From the NCBI GenBank assembly GCA_964565335.1, contig CAZMEN010000100.1, forward strand, positions 1 to 7,217: a stretch of 7,217 nt of DNA, given 5' to 3'. Position numbers and translations under genes: made by a program. The notes below the pieces were generated by a model that had not been told where the DNA came from, did no database searches, and saw only the letters and a program-made list of their open reading frames with translations. The DNA comes from Litorimonas sp964565335. Lineage in GTDB: Bacteria; Pseudomonadota; Alphaproteobacteria; Caulobacterales; Maricaulaceae. The stretch's first letter is position 1; each line of letters opens with the position of its first letter. Below, piece after piece: positions 1 through 6,432 of this stretch.

Positions 1-2
1 GG

Positions 3-932
3 TTTAAGTTTCGCGTTGAACAAGAAACGAAAAGTGTTGAAGGCTCGATGGCTTTTTTTGTCGCCACGCTTGTTGTTGTTTTGATCCCGCTATTAATCTT
101 CAAGCCTCAATTTACGCAGCTTAGTTCTCCGTACTGGCACTACTTCCTGGCATCCGTATTGATCGGTTTGCTTGTTACCTGCTTCGAAGCGGTTTCAGGT
201 TACGGGCGTGACAACCTTTTCATTCCCTTGGGGACTTGGCTGGTACTAACCAAGACGTTTCAAACTGACGTTTCTGATGTTGCGATGCAGAATGTTAGCT
301 TCGTGATGATTCTGGCTGTGATGGTCATTCTTTCCCGATACAGCAAGTCATTTCACACAGGCGGCGCGATTGTACTCTGCTTGGCCAGTTACGGATGTTG
401 GGCGATGGGTTCGTTCGAGTGGGCGTTGCCAGTGTTCATTGGTTACGCGTTGTATGTTGTTTCGACGCTGACGGTCGAGTTGCCGTGGCGATTGACGATT
501 CGCCCGGTGGTGATGAACAACTTGATGCCTTTCTTGATTCTGGTCGTGGGGAATATTGCGCTAAATTCTGGATATCCCCAGCTAACCCAATTTTGCTTCG
601 GGCCTTTCTTGGCGGCCTGCGCTGTTGGGTTAGCTCAGGCGATAACCAACGTCATCAACTGGCAAAGTGGAACCAGGAAAGAGCGTTATCTGATGGTCGG
701 AGCTTTGGTTGGTGCAGTCTGCTTCGCATTATTGACGTGTCCCGCCGTCTATCGGTTGAGCCACTTTGATTGGACTGCGCTTTTGATCATGGCGGGCGTT
801 ATGCTGATGGTCGTGATTCTTACGAAGTTCGTGAGCGAGCAGGATCCGGAAGTTCTGATCCGCAAGTTTGTAGAAAATGTCATCACCCGATTGCGCGCCA
901 ATCGCGACTCGGAGGTCCAAAGTCCCGCCTGA
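3..932 (+). CDS. CTP-dependent polyprenol/phytol kinase-like membrane protein, 5'-truncated
   Basis: An ATG at 48 is possible, but the frame is open back to base 3 and the upstream codons (FKFRVEQETKSVEGS) look like part of the protein, so the gene probably begins outside the window. The stretch KSVEGSMAFF followed about 50 residues later by EA-x8-DNLFIPL resembles the conserved C-terminal part of the SEC59/VTE5 family. That family uses CTP to phosphorylate dolichol, phytol or similar isoprenoid alcohols in the membrane. Counting from the ATG, I see about nine or ten hydrophobic segments (roughly 2-18, 30-48, 56-68, 82-97, 105-122, 124-142, 152-172, 181-203, 213-235, 240-262). The second half, beyond the usual kinase core, I do not recognise; TK-x7-PEVLIRKF near 259-274 faintly recalls the tail of sodium:solute symporters. 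The last 15 or so codons may be antisense reading of the permease fragment on the other strand, so the true C-terminus may be missing too. Leucine use (TTG 17 of 40) differs from the genes to the right. Confidence 0.6.
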   Translation, partial: FKFRVEQETKSVEGSMAFFVATLVVVLIPLLIFKPQFTQLSSPYWHYFLASVLIGLLVTCFEAVSGYGRDNLFIPLGTWLVLTKTFQTDVSDVAMQNVSFVMILAVMVILSRYSKSFHTGGAIVLCLASYGCWAMGSFEWALPVFIGYALYVVSTLTVELPWRLTIRPVVMNNLMPFLILVVGNIALNSGYPQLTQFCFGPFLAACAVGLAQAITNVINWQSGTRKERYLMVGALVGAVCFALLTCPAVYRLSHFDWTALLIMAGVMLMVVILTKFVSEQDPEVLIRKFVENVITRLRANRDSEVQSPA

Positions 933-1055
933 GGCCGTTGAGAAGATTGCCGCGAAAATTGCAAAAATAAATCCCGGCAGTATAAAGGCCAATAAAAGCG
1001 CGCCTTTATCGCGCCAAAGCCTTAGCCACATAGTTTTCATCACAGCATAGATCAT
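890..1055 (-). CDS. ABC-2 type exporter permease, N-terminal fragment cut at a junction
   Basis: The start ATG at 1055 overlaps the stop of the ATPase gene by four bases (ATGA), which is typical of a transporter operon. The first 50 residues read as a classic ABC-2 permease N-terminus. A short cytoplasmic lead (M-x2-MWLRLWRDKGA) precedes one membrane helix at about residues 18-38 (LLAFILPGFIFAIFAAIF), then a periplasmic turn SGGTLDLRVAI. In-frame ATGs at 1040 and 1031 are alternative starts. After about residue 52-56 the minus frame stays open to 729, but it is simply the antisense of the plus-strand membrane gene and no longer resembles a permease. No remaining permease helices are found anywhere in 1-890. 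The gene is therefore present only as its first ~55 codons. Either the contig is chimeric here or a rearrangement removed the rest. Confidence 0.7.
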
Positions 1056-2040
1056 AGTTGTGACGATTCTACATTCTCAATATCATGGATGAGTGCATTC
1101 AATCCGGGGCGCCCGACCGTGATTTCCCGGACGCTCTCTCTTTCCGCGCCCAAACCATTCATCAACTCCTGAACGAAGAGGNNNNNNNNNNGCGTTCATC
1201 CATCTCTGTTCTGGCGTGCCAAATTGTTGCTAATTCACCTTCTTGGAAATGAAAGGGGCGCAGGTTTTCAAATATTGTGTCTGTCGGCGGGGTTGCAAAC
1301 CTTACACTGGCTTTGCGCTCAGATCCGAAGTGGTTTTCCAAGACCTTAGACGGGGTTTCAAACGCCAGCCTTTCTCCATTTCGCAGGAGAAGAATTTTAT
1401 CGCAGAGCGCCTCAGCCTGTTCTAATTCATGCGTTATCAAGATGACTGCTTTGCCATTTTCGGCAAGTTGACGGGCTAGGCGATGGACAATATCTCGTGC
1501 AGGGATGTCAATGCCAGCTGTCGGTTCATCGAAAATAATAACGGACGGATTATGCATAATGGCGGCGGCCACATTGATGCGGCGTTTCATACCCCCAGAT
1601 AAATCAGAGACGAGAGCGTCTTGTTTGTCTGTCATACCGACAGAGGCTAAAACTTCATCTGTTCGCATTTTTCGATTGCTTAGCTCCACGCCTAGGAGCC
1701 GCGCCATGACGTCAAGGTTCTCTCGCGCAGTCAATTGAGGGTAAAGACCTATATCCTGCGGCACCAAGCCTATAAGCGCGCGTCTATCCAGCCCACGTTT
1801 AATGGTTTGCCCTGAGATTTTTATTTCGCCATCAGATTTAACACGGCCGCAGAGTGCTTTGACAAAGCTAGTTTTTCCTGCGCCATTGGGGCCGATGACA
1901 CCAATCAATTCACCGGCTTTGATTTCAAGCGAAATATCTTTCAGAGCATGATACCGTCCATATCTCACATTGAGACCATTAACGGATAGAACGGTTTCGC
2001 CAGTTGTGGCGTGTTGCGATATGTTTTCCGCCAAGGCCAA
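1052..2040 (-). CDS. ABC-2 exporter ATP-binding protein (CcmA/NodI-type), interrupted by an N-gap
   Basis: This is the ATPase of an ABC exporter that powers the adjoining permease at the inner membrane. All the motifs are present: Walker A GPNGAGKTS at residues 50-58, Q-loop Q95, signature LSGGM at 147-151, Walker B VIIFDE at 167-172 and switch histidine H204. Read literally across the ten Ns at 1182-1191, the frame ends after SSFRS at 1162. In another frame the sequence after the gap gives a plausible 42-residue C-terminus, beginning LFVQELMNGLGAE and ending HDIENVESSQL. It stops at TGA 1054-1052, overlapping the permease ATG. I therefore end the gene at 1052 and infer that the real gap length is 2 modulo 3. 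The start is TTG at 2040, 5 bases after the prenyl synthase stop. There is another in-frame TTG at 2034, no nearby ATG and no clear Shine-Dalgarno, so translation is probably coupled to the gene upstream. The substrate cannot be read from the sequence. Confidence 0.88.
1182..1191. other. Assembly gap of ten N inside the ABC ATPase gene
   Basis: Ten Ns separate codon 283 of the ATPase from its C-terminal part. The flanking frames agree only if the true gap is 2 modulo 3, so ten is a placeholder length. The missing piece is probably short, since an ATPase of this family of about 330 residues is reached without much extra. Confidence 0.95.
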
Positions 2041-2045
2041 ACTGG

Positions 2046-2978
2046 TTAGGCATTCTGGAGAAAGGCAAATTGGCGATCAATTGCTGCGTCCAAAGCTGTG
2101 GTATTCTGCAAACCTGCACGCTGCAATGANNNNNNNNNNGCCTTAGCCGCCGCCAAATAAGCCTTCAATTTACGTTTGGAATCCTCTGAACCCAATAACG
2201 CTAATATTGTGGCTTTGCCTTCATCACGCCCAACTGATTTTTCAGCTTGGCTCGCGCTCATCAGGCTGTCTTTCAAATCATCAAGGAGCTGAAAGGCGAG
2301 CCCTAAGTGATAGGCGAAGTCTTTTAGCTCTTCTTTTTGACCGACAGAGAGGCTTGTCAAAATAGCAGCGCTATAAATCGCATACTCGAACAAAGCGCCC
2401 GTTTTGAGGTGATTAAGACGTTCTACGTCTTTGAGGCTCGTATCGTTGTCGTCATTGGTCAAATCCGCCATCTGTCCGGCAATCAAACCTGTCGAGCCCA
2501 CGGAATAAGAGAGTAAGTCGACGAGTGCGATTTTGGTTTCCGCGTCTATATTATCCAAACGCGCCAATACGCCAAAGCCGCGATTGAGTAGCGCCGTTGC
2601 GCTCAAAATAGCTGTGCTTTCGTCAAAGGCGATATGAGTTGTTGGTAGATTACGCCGCAAAGCCGCATCATCCATACAGGGCAGGTCATCGAGGATGAGG
2701 GAAGCCGCGTGTACCATTTCGGCTACACACCCAATATCAATGGAGGCTTTCCGCAGAATTGGGTCTTGCGTCGCGCCTTGCGCGATTAATACGCAGAGGA
2801 GGGGACGAAACCTTTTTCCCGGCGACAAAAGCGCATGGCGTTGTGCTTCGTGCAATCGCATGGGCCATGTCTGATCAGAGGGCACTAATTCAGCCAAACG
2901 CCTCTCAACCGCGCTTTGCAGGCCGCTTAATGCATCGGCTTGCTGCAATTCATGGATGTTGTCAGACGAAGAACTCAC
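2046..2978 (-). CDS. crtE: Geranylgeranyl-diphosphate synthase-like polyprenyl synthetase
   Basis: This trans-prenyltransferase condenses isopentenyl diphosphate onto allylic diphosphates. Visible motifs are GKRFRP (54-59), the first Asp-rich motif DDLPCMDD (97-104) followed by RR at 108-109, KTG (192-194), GQ (168-169) and the second Asp-rich motif DDLKD (233-237). The HAASLILDDLPCMDD context is that of CrtE enzymes. The residue five positions before the first motif is Ala (A92), where farnesyl-diphosphate synthases of this class carry an aromatic. That predicts a longer (C20 or more) product. The usual RRG after the first motif is RRN here. The start is GTG at 2978 with no convincing Shine-Dalgarno. 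Ten Ns at 2130-2139 interrupt the C-terminus, but the frame is preserved and the length (310 with the placeholder) fits the family. It leads a tight operon with the ABC exporter, so its product may be the precursor of an exported lipid (inference). Carotenoid, quinone or another isoprenoid role cannot be separated from this window. Confidence 0.88.
   Translation of the reverse strand: MSSSSDNIHELQQADALSGLQSAVERRLAELVPSDQTWPMRLHEAQRHALLSPGKRFRPLLCVLIAQGATQDPILRKASIDIGCVAEMVHAASLILDDLPCMDDAALRRNLPTTHIAFDESTAILSATALLNRGFGVLARLDNIDAETKIALVDLLSYSVGSTGLIAGQMADLTNDDNDTSLKDVERLNHLKTGALFEYAIYSAAILTSLSVGQKEELKDFAYHLGLAFQLLDDLKDSLMSASQAEKSVGRDEGKATILALLGSEDSKRKLKAYLAAAKXXXXSLQRAGLQNTTALDAAIDRQFAFLQNA
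2130..2139. other. Assembly gap of ten N inside the prenyl synthase gene
   Basis: Ten Ns fall between the LAAAKA and SLQRAG stretches near the C-terminus. Both flanks read as family-like sequence in the same frame when ten bases are assumed, so the true length is probably 1 modulo 3. A few residues may be missing. Confidence 0.95.
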
Positions 2979-2987
2979 GCAATGTCC

Positions 2988-2993
2988 ATTATG
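2988..2993 (-). promoter_or_regulatory. Possible -10 element of the prenyl synthase/ABC operon
   Basis: On the minus strand CATAAT (five of six matches to TATAAT) ends ten bases before the GTG start at 2978. Transcription would begin at about 2981, giving an almost leaderless mRNA, which would fit the missing Shine-Dalgarno. No good -35 hexamer lies 16-18 bases upstream, so this is weak. Confidence 0.2.
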
Positions 2994-3059
2994 TAAAAGA
3001 GTCAGTTATTAGCATCATTTTGACATCTTTCGCATGGAAAGCCTAATAGAAATTCAGGG

Positions 3060-3079
3060 CGTTCTCTGGGCCAAGAACG
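3060..3079 (-). terminator. Weak hairpin just after the FAN1-exonuclease gene
   Basis: A perfect 6-bp stem, CGTTCT / AGAACG, with an 8-base loop begins four bases downstream of the stop at 3083-3085. Only scattered T residues follow on the minus strand (AATTTCT), so it may attenuate rather than terminate. Read-through into the prenyl synthase operon about 100 bases on remains possible. Confidence 0.3.
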
Positions 3080-3082
3080 ACC

Positions 3083-5314
3083 TCAGTCCTGCATATCTAC
3101 ACGTTTGTCATTCACCATTTTCAAGAGCTCTGCGGCGGCTTTGGCATCGCACAAGGCTCGATGATGGCTTTTCAAATCAATCTGAAATTCTTGGCAGAGG
3201 TTTTTAAGGCTATAAGAGCGGTATCCGGGATAAAGTTTACGCATAGAGGAGCAGGTACAAATTTTCGGATGACGGAATTTGCGGTCTATCATCTCAAATT
3301 CCGTACTGATAAAACCATAGTCAAAATTAACGTTATGCGCGGCAAAAATAGCGTCGCCCATAAAGTCTGCGAAACTATCCGCTATATCAGCAAAGAGGGG
3401 CGCCTCTGCGACCATGGCTTCGTCAATACCTGTGATACGGGTAATGTTAGGCGGAATAGAGCGCTGCGGATTTATGAGGCTTGACCATTCGTCGATAATC
3501 TCGCCGCCTTGCAGTTTGACCGCACCAATTTCCGTGACGCGGTGCAGGCCCGGACGACCGCCAGTCGTTTCAACATCAACCACGACATAAGTCTGTCCTG
3601 GGTCGAAATGCCATTTCACACGCAAAATATCCGCTTGATAGCCTGCCGATTGGAGCTGGCGCAGGCGCGTGAGTTGATTGCGCCGCAGAACATCGCCCTC
3701 TGCTTTGACCTCAACAAACCGAGCCGCGCCTTTTTCGATAACCATCAGATCGGGGAAGCCGTCTTTGGTTTTCATGAAGTCCTGTGCCATTAAACGCAGC
3801 AGGGCAGGGAGCGCCCCTTTGGGCGAATGGAGGAGGAGCGCCTTAACGCGGTCTAGGTTTTTATTCCCCCAAGGGAACAAGCCGTTTTCTGTGCCGTAAT
3901 GTTTGGTGAATGTCTTCAAGAGGGATAAAATTGTTTTCGAAGGGGCCGCCAAGTCTTGAAGCTTTGCTTCTATCACGGCTTCGTTCGATGCGTAGAAGGT
4001 TCCGACCTTTAAACAATCAGGAACGCTCCAACCTTGCGGCACAGACATTCCATAAATTTCATCCCAGAATAAAAGCCCAAACAAAACCCGCCATGGCTTG
4101 TTCTCCGTTCGGTAAGCCTCAAAGCCTTGTTTTTTATAATGATTGAGCGCCGCCCGTTCAGGGGAATTTTTAAACGCTTCATCTAATAACACTGTCTCGC
4201 TTTGACGCAGCAAGTCTGTCACATGGCTTGTGCGCTTCTTGTTATATTTCCGCGCATAGAAATCCTCAGCGAAAGCATGTTCTTCATCGCTTTCGGGGTT
4301 TTCAATCATAGCTTCCAATCGGGATTGCACCCAATCGCGGTCACCGCTGCCATTACGTTTATACCGAATACGAATGACCCGCTCATTGCACAGGGCGTTG
4401 TCGTTTAATCCATAAAGAGCCAATGCGCGCTCCATATTACATTGGCGTTCCTGCAGGCCACCGAGCTTTTGCAAAAGTTTTCCTCGTTTTAAATCAGTTA
4501 AACTATCAACAGGGCAGGGCCAGTCTTCCACGCTTTCGGACAAGTCCTGCGCGGCCTCATTACCTGCCTTTAGGTCAGAAAGCGCCTTCGCATAAAAATA
4601 AGCGGAATGAGCCTGTTCGTAACTCTTATACTGCGCTGTTTTAGGTTCTGTTTTGGGTGCCCGAACCAATCCTAGCTCTCCCAAAGTCTTGGTTTGAAGG
4701 CTTGTCTCAATACGCCCGAAATAGAGATATAAGAGGTAGTAAAAACTTCGCAGGCGAGATTGAACCACAACACCGTCGGGGATTTTCAGCGTGTCAAAAT
4801 CAATGTGTTCTAAGCCGATATCAAGCAATCGAGGCTTCGCCCATGAGCGCTTAAATTGCGTCTCGCATACATTATCCAGCAAAAGATTCGTCAATTCCGG
4901 TTTAGTCAGAGAAGATAAATAGTCTTTAAATTCAGACCTTTCTTCAGGTGTCTTAGTAAAGCCTTGTTGCTCCAAAACCTCAAACTGCTCAGGGATGTTT
5001 TTGATCTCGGCATAATGAAGGTGGTGAAAATTGAAAACACGGCCTTTCCGTCCAGCCATACGGGCATAGGCACATTGCGCCGCGAAGGGAAGGGCTGCAA
5101 AATCACGAATAAACGCTGTATGCTCCGGCGCCATAAGCGCCGTGTAGCGGGTACTCACATGGGTAAGCATTTCGCAAAAATTCCGATGGTAGTAAAATTG
5201 CGGCAGTTCCTTGACCGACCACGCCCGTCCTTCAGCCGCGCGGCGAAACCGATTGCGCTCCGCTCTGATGTAATTCTGCGCTTTCGGCACGCTTATCCCC
5301 GGCTCACTTCTCAT
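3083..5314 (-). CDS. FAN1-type VRR-NUC nuclease fused to a DEDDh (DnaQ-like) exonuclease
   Basis: A 743-residue DNA-repair nuclease with two catalytic modules. Residues about 36-110 match the FAN1 N-terminal domain (LPQFYYHRNF, then LPFAAQCAYARM and RKGRVF). About 128-200 is SAP-like (SSLTKPELTNLLLDN), and 205-405 is helical and TPR-like. The FAN1 LFGLLFWDEIY motif (411-421) leads into a VRR-NUC domain ending near 568, with PD-(D/E)XK residues D522 (GFPDL), E535 and K537 (FVEVK) and Q547. About 574-735 is a complete DEDDh exonuclease: D580 and E582 (VVVDVETTG), D665 (NVNFD), then H718 and D723 (HRALCDA). Bacterial FAN1 proteins are usually about 560 residues, so the exonuclease is an added C-terminal domain rather than a replacement. 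FAN1 nucleases cut 5' flaps and digest 5' to 3' past interstrand crosslinks, while DEDDh enzymes digest 3' to 5'. The ATG at 5314 is preceded by GAGG four bases upstream. The frame is intact, with every catalytic residue kept. Confidence 0.92.
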   Translation of the reverse strand: MRSEPGISVPKAQNYIRAERNRFRRAAEGRAWSVKELPQFYYHRNFCEMLTHVSTRYTALMAPEHTAFIRDFAALPFAAQCAYARMAGRKGRVFNFHHLHYAEIKNIPEQFEVLEQQGFTKTPEERSEFKDYLSSLTKPELTNLLLDNVCETQFKRSWAKPRLLDIGLEHIDFDTLKIPDGVVVQSRLRSFYYLLYLYFGRIETSLQTKTLGELGLVRAPKTEPKTAQYKSYEQAHSAYFYAKALSDLKAGNEAAQDLSESVEDWPCPVDSLTDLKRGKLLQKLGGLQERQCNMERALALYGLNDNALCNERVIRIRYKRNGSGDRDWVQSRLEAMIENPESDEEHAFAEDFYARKYNKKRTSHVTDLLRQSETVLLDEAFKNSPERAALNHYKKQGFEAYRTENKPWRVLFGLLFWDEIYGMSVPQGWSVPDCLKVGTFYASNEAVIEAKLQDLAAPSKTILSLLKTFTKHYGTENGLFPWGNKNLDRVKALLLHSPKGALPALLRLMAQDFMKTKDGFPDLMVIEKGAARFVEVKAEGDVLRRNQLTRLRQLQSAGYQADILRVKWHFDPGQTYVVVDVETTGGRPGLHRVTEIGAVKLQGGEIIDEWSSLINPQRSIPPNITRITGIDEAMVAEAPLFADIADSFADFMGDAIFAAHNVNFDYGFISTEFEMIDRKFRHPKICTCSSMRKLYPGYRSYSLKNLCQEFQIDLKSHHRALCDAKAAAELLKMVNDKRVDMQD

Positions 5315-5468
5315 TTATCCTCATAGATACTCACACTCAATATAGAGAACAAATATCGAACACGCTTATGAATCGGGTCAGTATATCTTGCAAGCCTTAA
5401 TTTGACTAAGTCTCTTATTGTGGCTTCAAGCGTACACAAGAAAAGCCTTTCTTCACCAAGGAGTTCCC
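5315..5468. promoter_or_regulatory. Divergent intergenic region between the nuclease and DUF1295 genes
   Basis: This AT-rich 154-base spacer must hold promoters for both directions. On the minus strand TATATT (within CTCTATATTGAG at about 5337-5348) is a reasonable -10 for the nuclease gene, with no clear -35. On the plus strand TTGACT at 5402-5407 looks like a -35, but nothing resembling TATAAT follows at 16-18 bases. I cannot assign start sites with confidence. Confidence 0.35.
5458..5463 (+). promoter_or_regulatory. AAGGAG ribosome-binding site that decides a GTG start
   Basis: AAGGAG lies five bases before the in-frame GTG at 5469. It is 17 bases before the first ATG (5481) and downstream of the longest possible start (TTG 5418). 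Spacing therefore selects GTG 5469. Confidence 0.7.
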
Positions 5469-6335
5469 GTGTCCCTCAATATGAAAATTATTATTGCCAT
5501 TATAGTCTCTACAACAATCGGGATGTCGGTAGCATTTTGGGCGGGGACAGAAGGTAAAACCTATAGCGGCCTCTCTATCTTTTTTCTCTGTGGGCTTTGG
5601 GCTTACATGGTGAACTGGTTAGCTTATATTCCAGCTGTAATCGCCAAAACCGAAAAATATTACGATTTAACGGGCGCTTTCACTTATATTACCACAATGG
5701 GGCTAGCGGTTTTCTTGGCGCAGCCATTGGGCCTTCGCGCAACTGTAGCCGCAGTGCTTGTCGTTATTTGGTCCTTACGGCTCGGTCTGTTTCTCTTTGC
5801 TCGTGTGAAGCGGGATAAGGGCGACAGTCGATTCGATGAAATCAAAACTAATCCCGTCAGGTTTTTCCTGACATGGACACTCCAAGCGAGTTGGGTTGTC
5901 CTAACCGCAGCCTGCGCTTTGGCCATGATAACGGCAACGAGCACAAAAGGGTGGGATATCTTCGCGACAATAGGCTTAATCTTATGGGTCGTAGGATTTG
6001 GTGTCGAAGTTACTGCCGACAATCAAAAATCCAAATTTCGTAGAAATGCCGAGAACAAGTCGAAATTTATTAAGACGGGTCTTTGGGGCAGGTCGCAACA
6101 CCCCAATTATTTCGGCGAAATTCTACTCTGGATCGGTATCGCCGTCATGGCCTTGCCAATATTAACAGGGGCGGCTTGGGCCGCGTTGATTTCACCGTTT
6201 TTTGTTACGTTCCTTTTGACCAAAGTGAGCGGCGTCAACCTCCTGCAAAAGGCAGGCCTTAAGAAGTGGGGCGACGACCCAGCTTATATGGCGTACCGCG
6301 AGAACACACCGAAACTTATTCCGAAGCTGTTTTAA
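5469..6335 (+). CDS. DUF1295 / steroid 5-alpha-reductase-like integral membrane protein
   Basis: From the GTG start the protein has 288 residues and about seven hydrophobic segments. The family signature runs through it: KYYDLTGA (63-70), W-x2-RLGLFLFAR (101-112), the R-x2-KGDSRFD loop (115-123), GFGVEVTADNQKSKF (176-190), GLWGRSQHPNYFGEI (204-218), and a C-terminal Y-x2-Y-x3-TPKLIPKLF. The last two regions are the conserved core shared with isoprenylcysteine methyltransferases and sterol/steroid reductases, which bind a nucleotide or methyl cofactor at the membrane. The actual substrate of bacterial DUF1295 proteins is not established. A lipid or isoprenoid reductase or methyltransferase role is inference from the fold. 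It is a single gene, divergent from the nuclease gene, ending at a strong hairpin/terminator region. Codons 5418-5466 upstream are open but lack family-like sequence and a ribosome site. Confidence 0.87.
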   Translation: MSLNMKIIIAIIVSTTIGMSVAFWAGTEGKTYSGLSIFFLCGLWAYMVNWLAYIPAVIAKTEKYYDLTGAFTYITTMGLAVFLAQPLGLRATVAAVLVVIWSLRLGLFLFARVKRDKGDSRFDEIKTNPVRFFLTWTLQASWVVLTAACALAMITATSTKGWDIFATIGLILWVVGFGVEVTADNQKSKFRRNAENKSKFIKTGLWGRSQHPNYFGEILLWIGIAVMALPILTGAAWAALISPFFVTFLLTKVSGVNLLQKAGLKKWGDDPAYMAYRENTPKLIPKLF

Positions 6336-6352
6336 AGCGTTCTGAGATAGGT

Positions 6353-6374
6353 GAGGGGAAGCAGCCTTCCTCTC
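6353..6374. repeat. Strong 9-bp hairpin after the DUF1295 gene
   Basis: GAGGGGAAG pairs with CTTCCTCTC across a CAGC tetraloop, with one G-U pair in the plus-strand RNA. It starts 17 bases after the stop and is not followed by T residues on either strand, so it is more likely an RNA 3'-end stabiliser or an accessory to the adjacent terminator than a terminator itself. Confidence 0.45.
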
Positions 6375-6383
6375 GTCATAAAA

Positions 6384-6421
6384 AAAACGCGTCCTAAAAG
6401 CGCGTTTTCTCAAATTTTTTT
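6384..6421. terminator. Bidirectional intrinsic terminator between convergent genes
   Basis: A perfect 8-bp stem, AAAACGCG / CGCGTTTT (6384-6391 and 6401-6408), has a 9-base loop. On the minus strand the stem runs directly into a T tract (TTTTTTT, 6387-6381), serving the DUF937 gene. On the plus strand TTTT ends the stem and a further T7 follows at 6415-6421, serving the DUF1295 gene. The convergent layout of the two genes supports a shared terminator. Confidence 0.8.
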
Positions 6422-6432
6422 GTGTTTAGGGT

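Noticed and set aside
729..890. Minus-strand continuation of the permease frame beyond residue ~55
   Set aside because: It is antisense to hydrophobic helices of the plus-strand gene, with a His/Asn/Gln-rich composition unlike a permease. Only the first part is real.
3020..3049. Perfect TTGACA with TAATAG 18 bases on, plus strand, pointing antisense into the nuclease gene
   Set aside because: A TTGACA hexamer is expected by chance a few times in 14 kb of strand, the -10 is poor, and there is no gene in that direction.
4906..5106. Other-frame ORFs inside the nuclease and other genes
   Set aside because: They lie wholly within well-supported genes, have no family resemblance and lack ribosome sites.
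5418..5468. Longer DUF1295 protein starting at TTG 5418
   Set aside because: The AAGGAG site lies downstream of it at 5458-5463, and the extra 17 residues are polar and not family-like.
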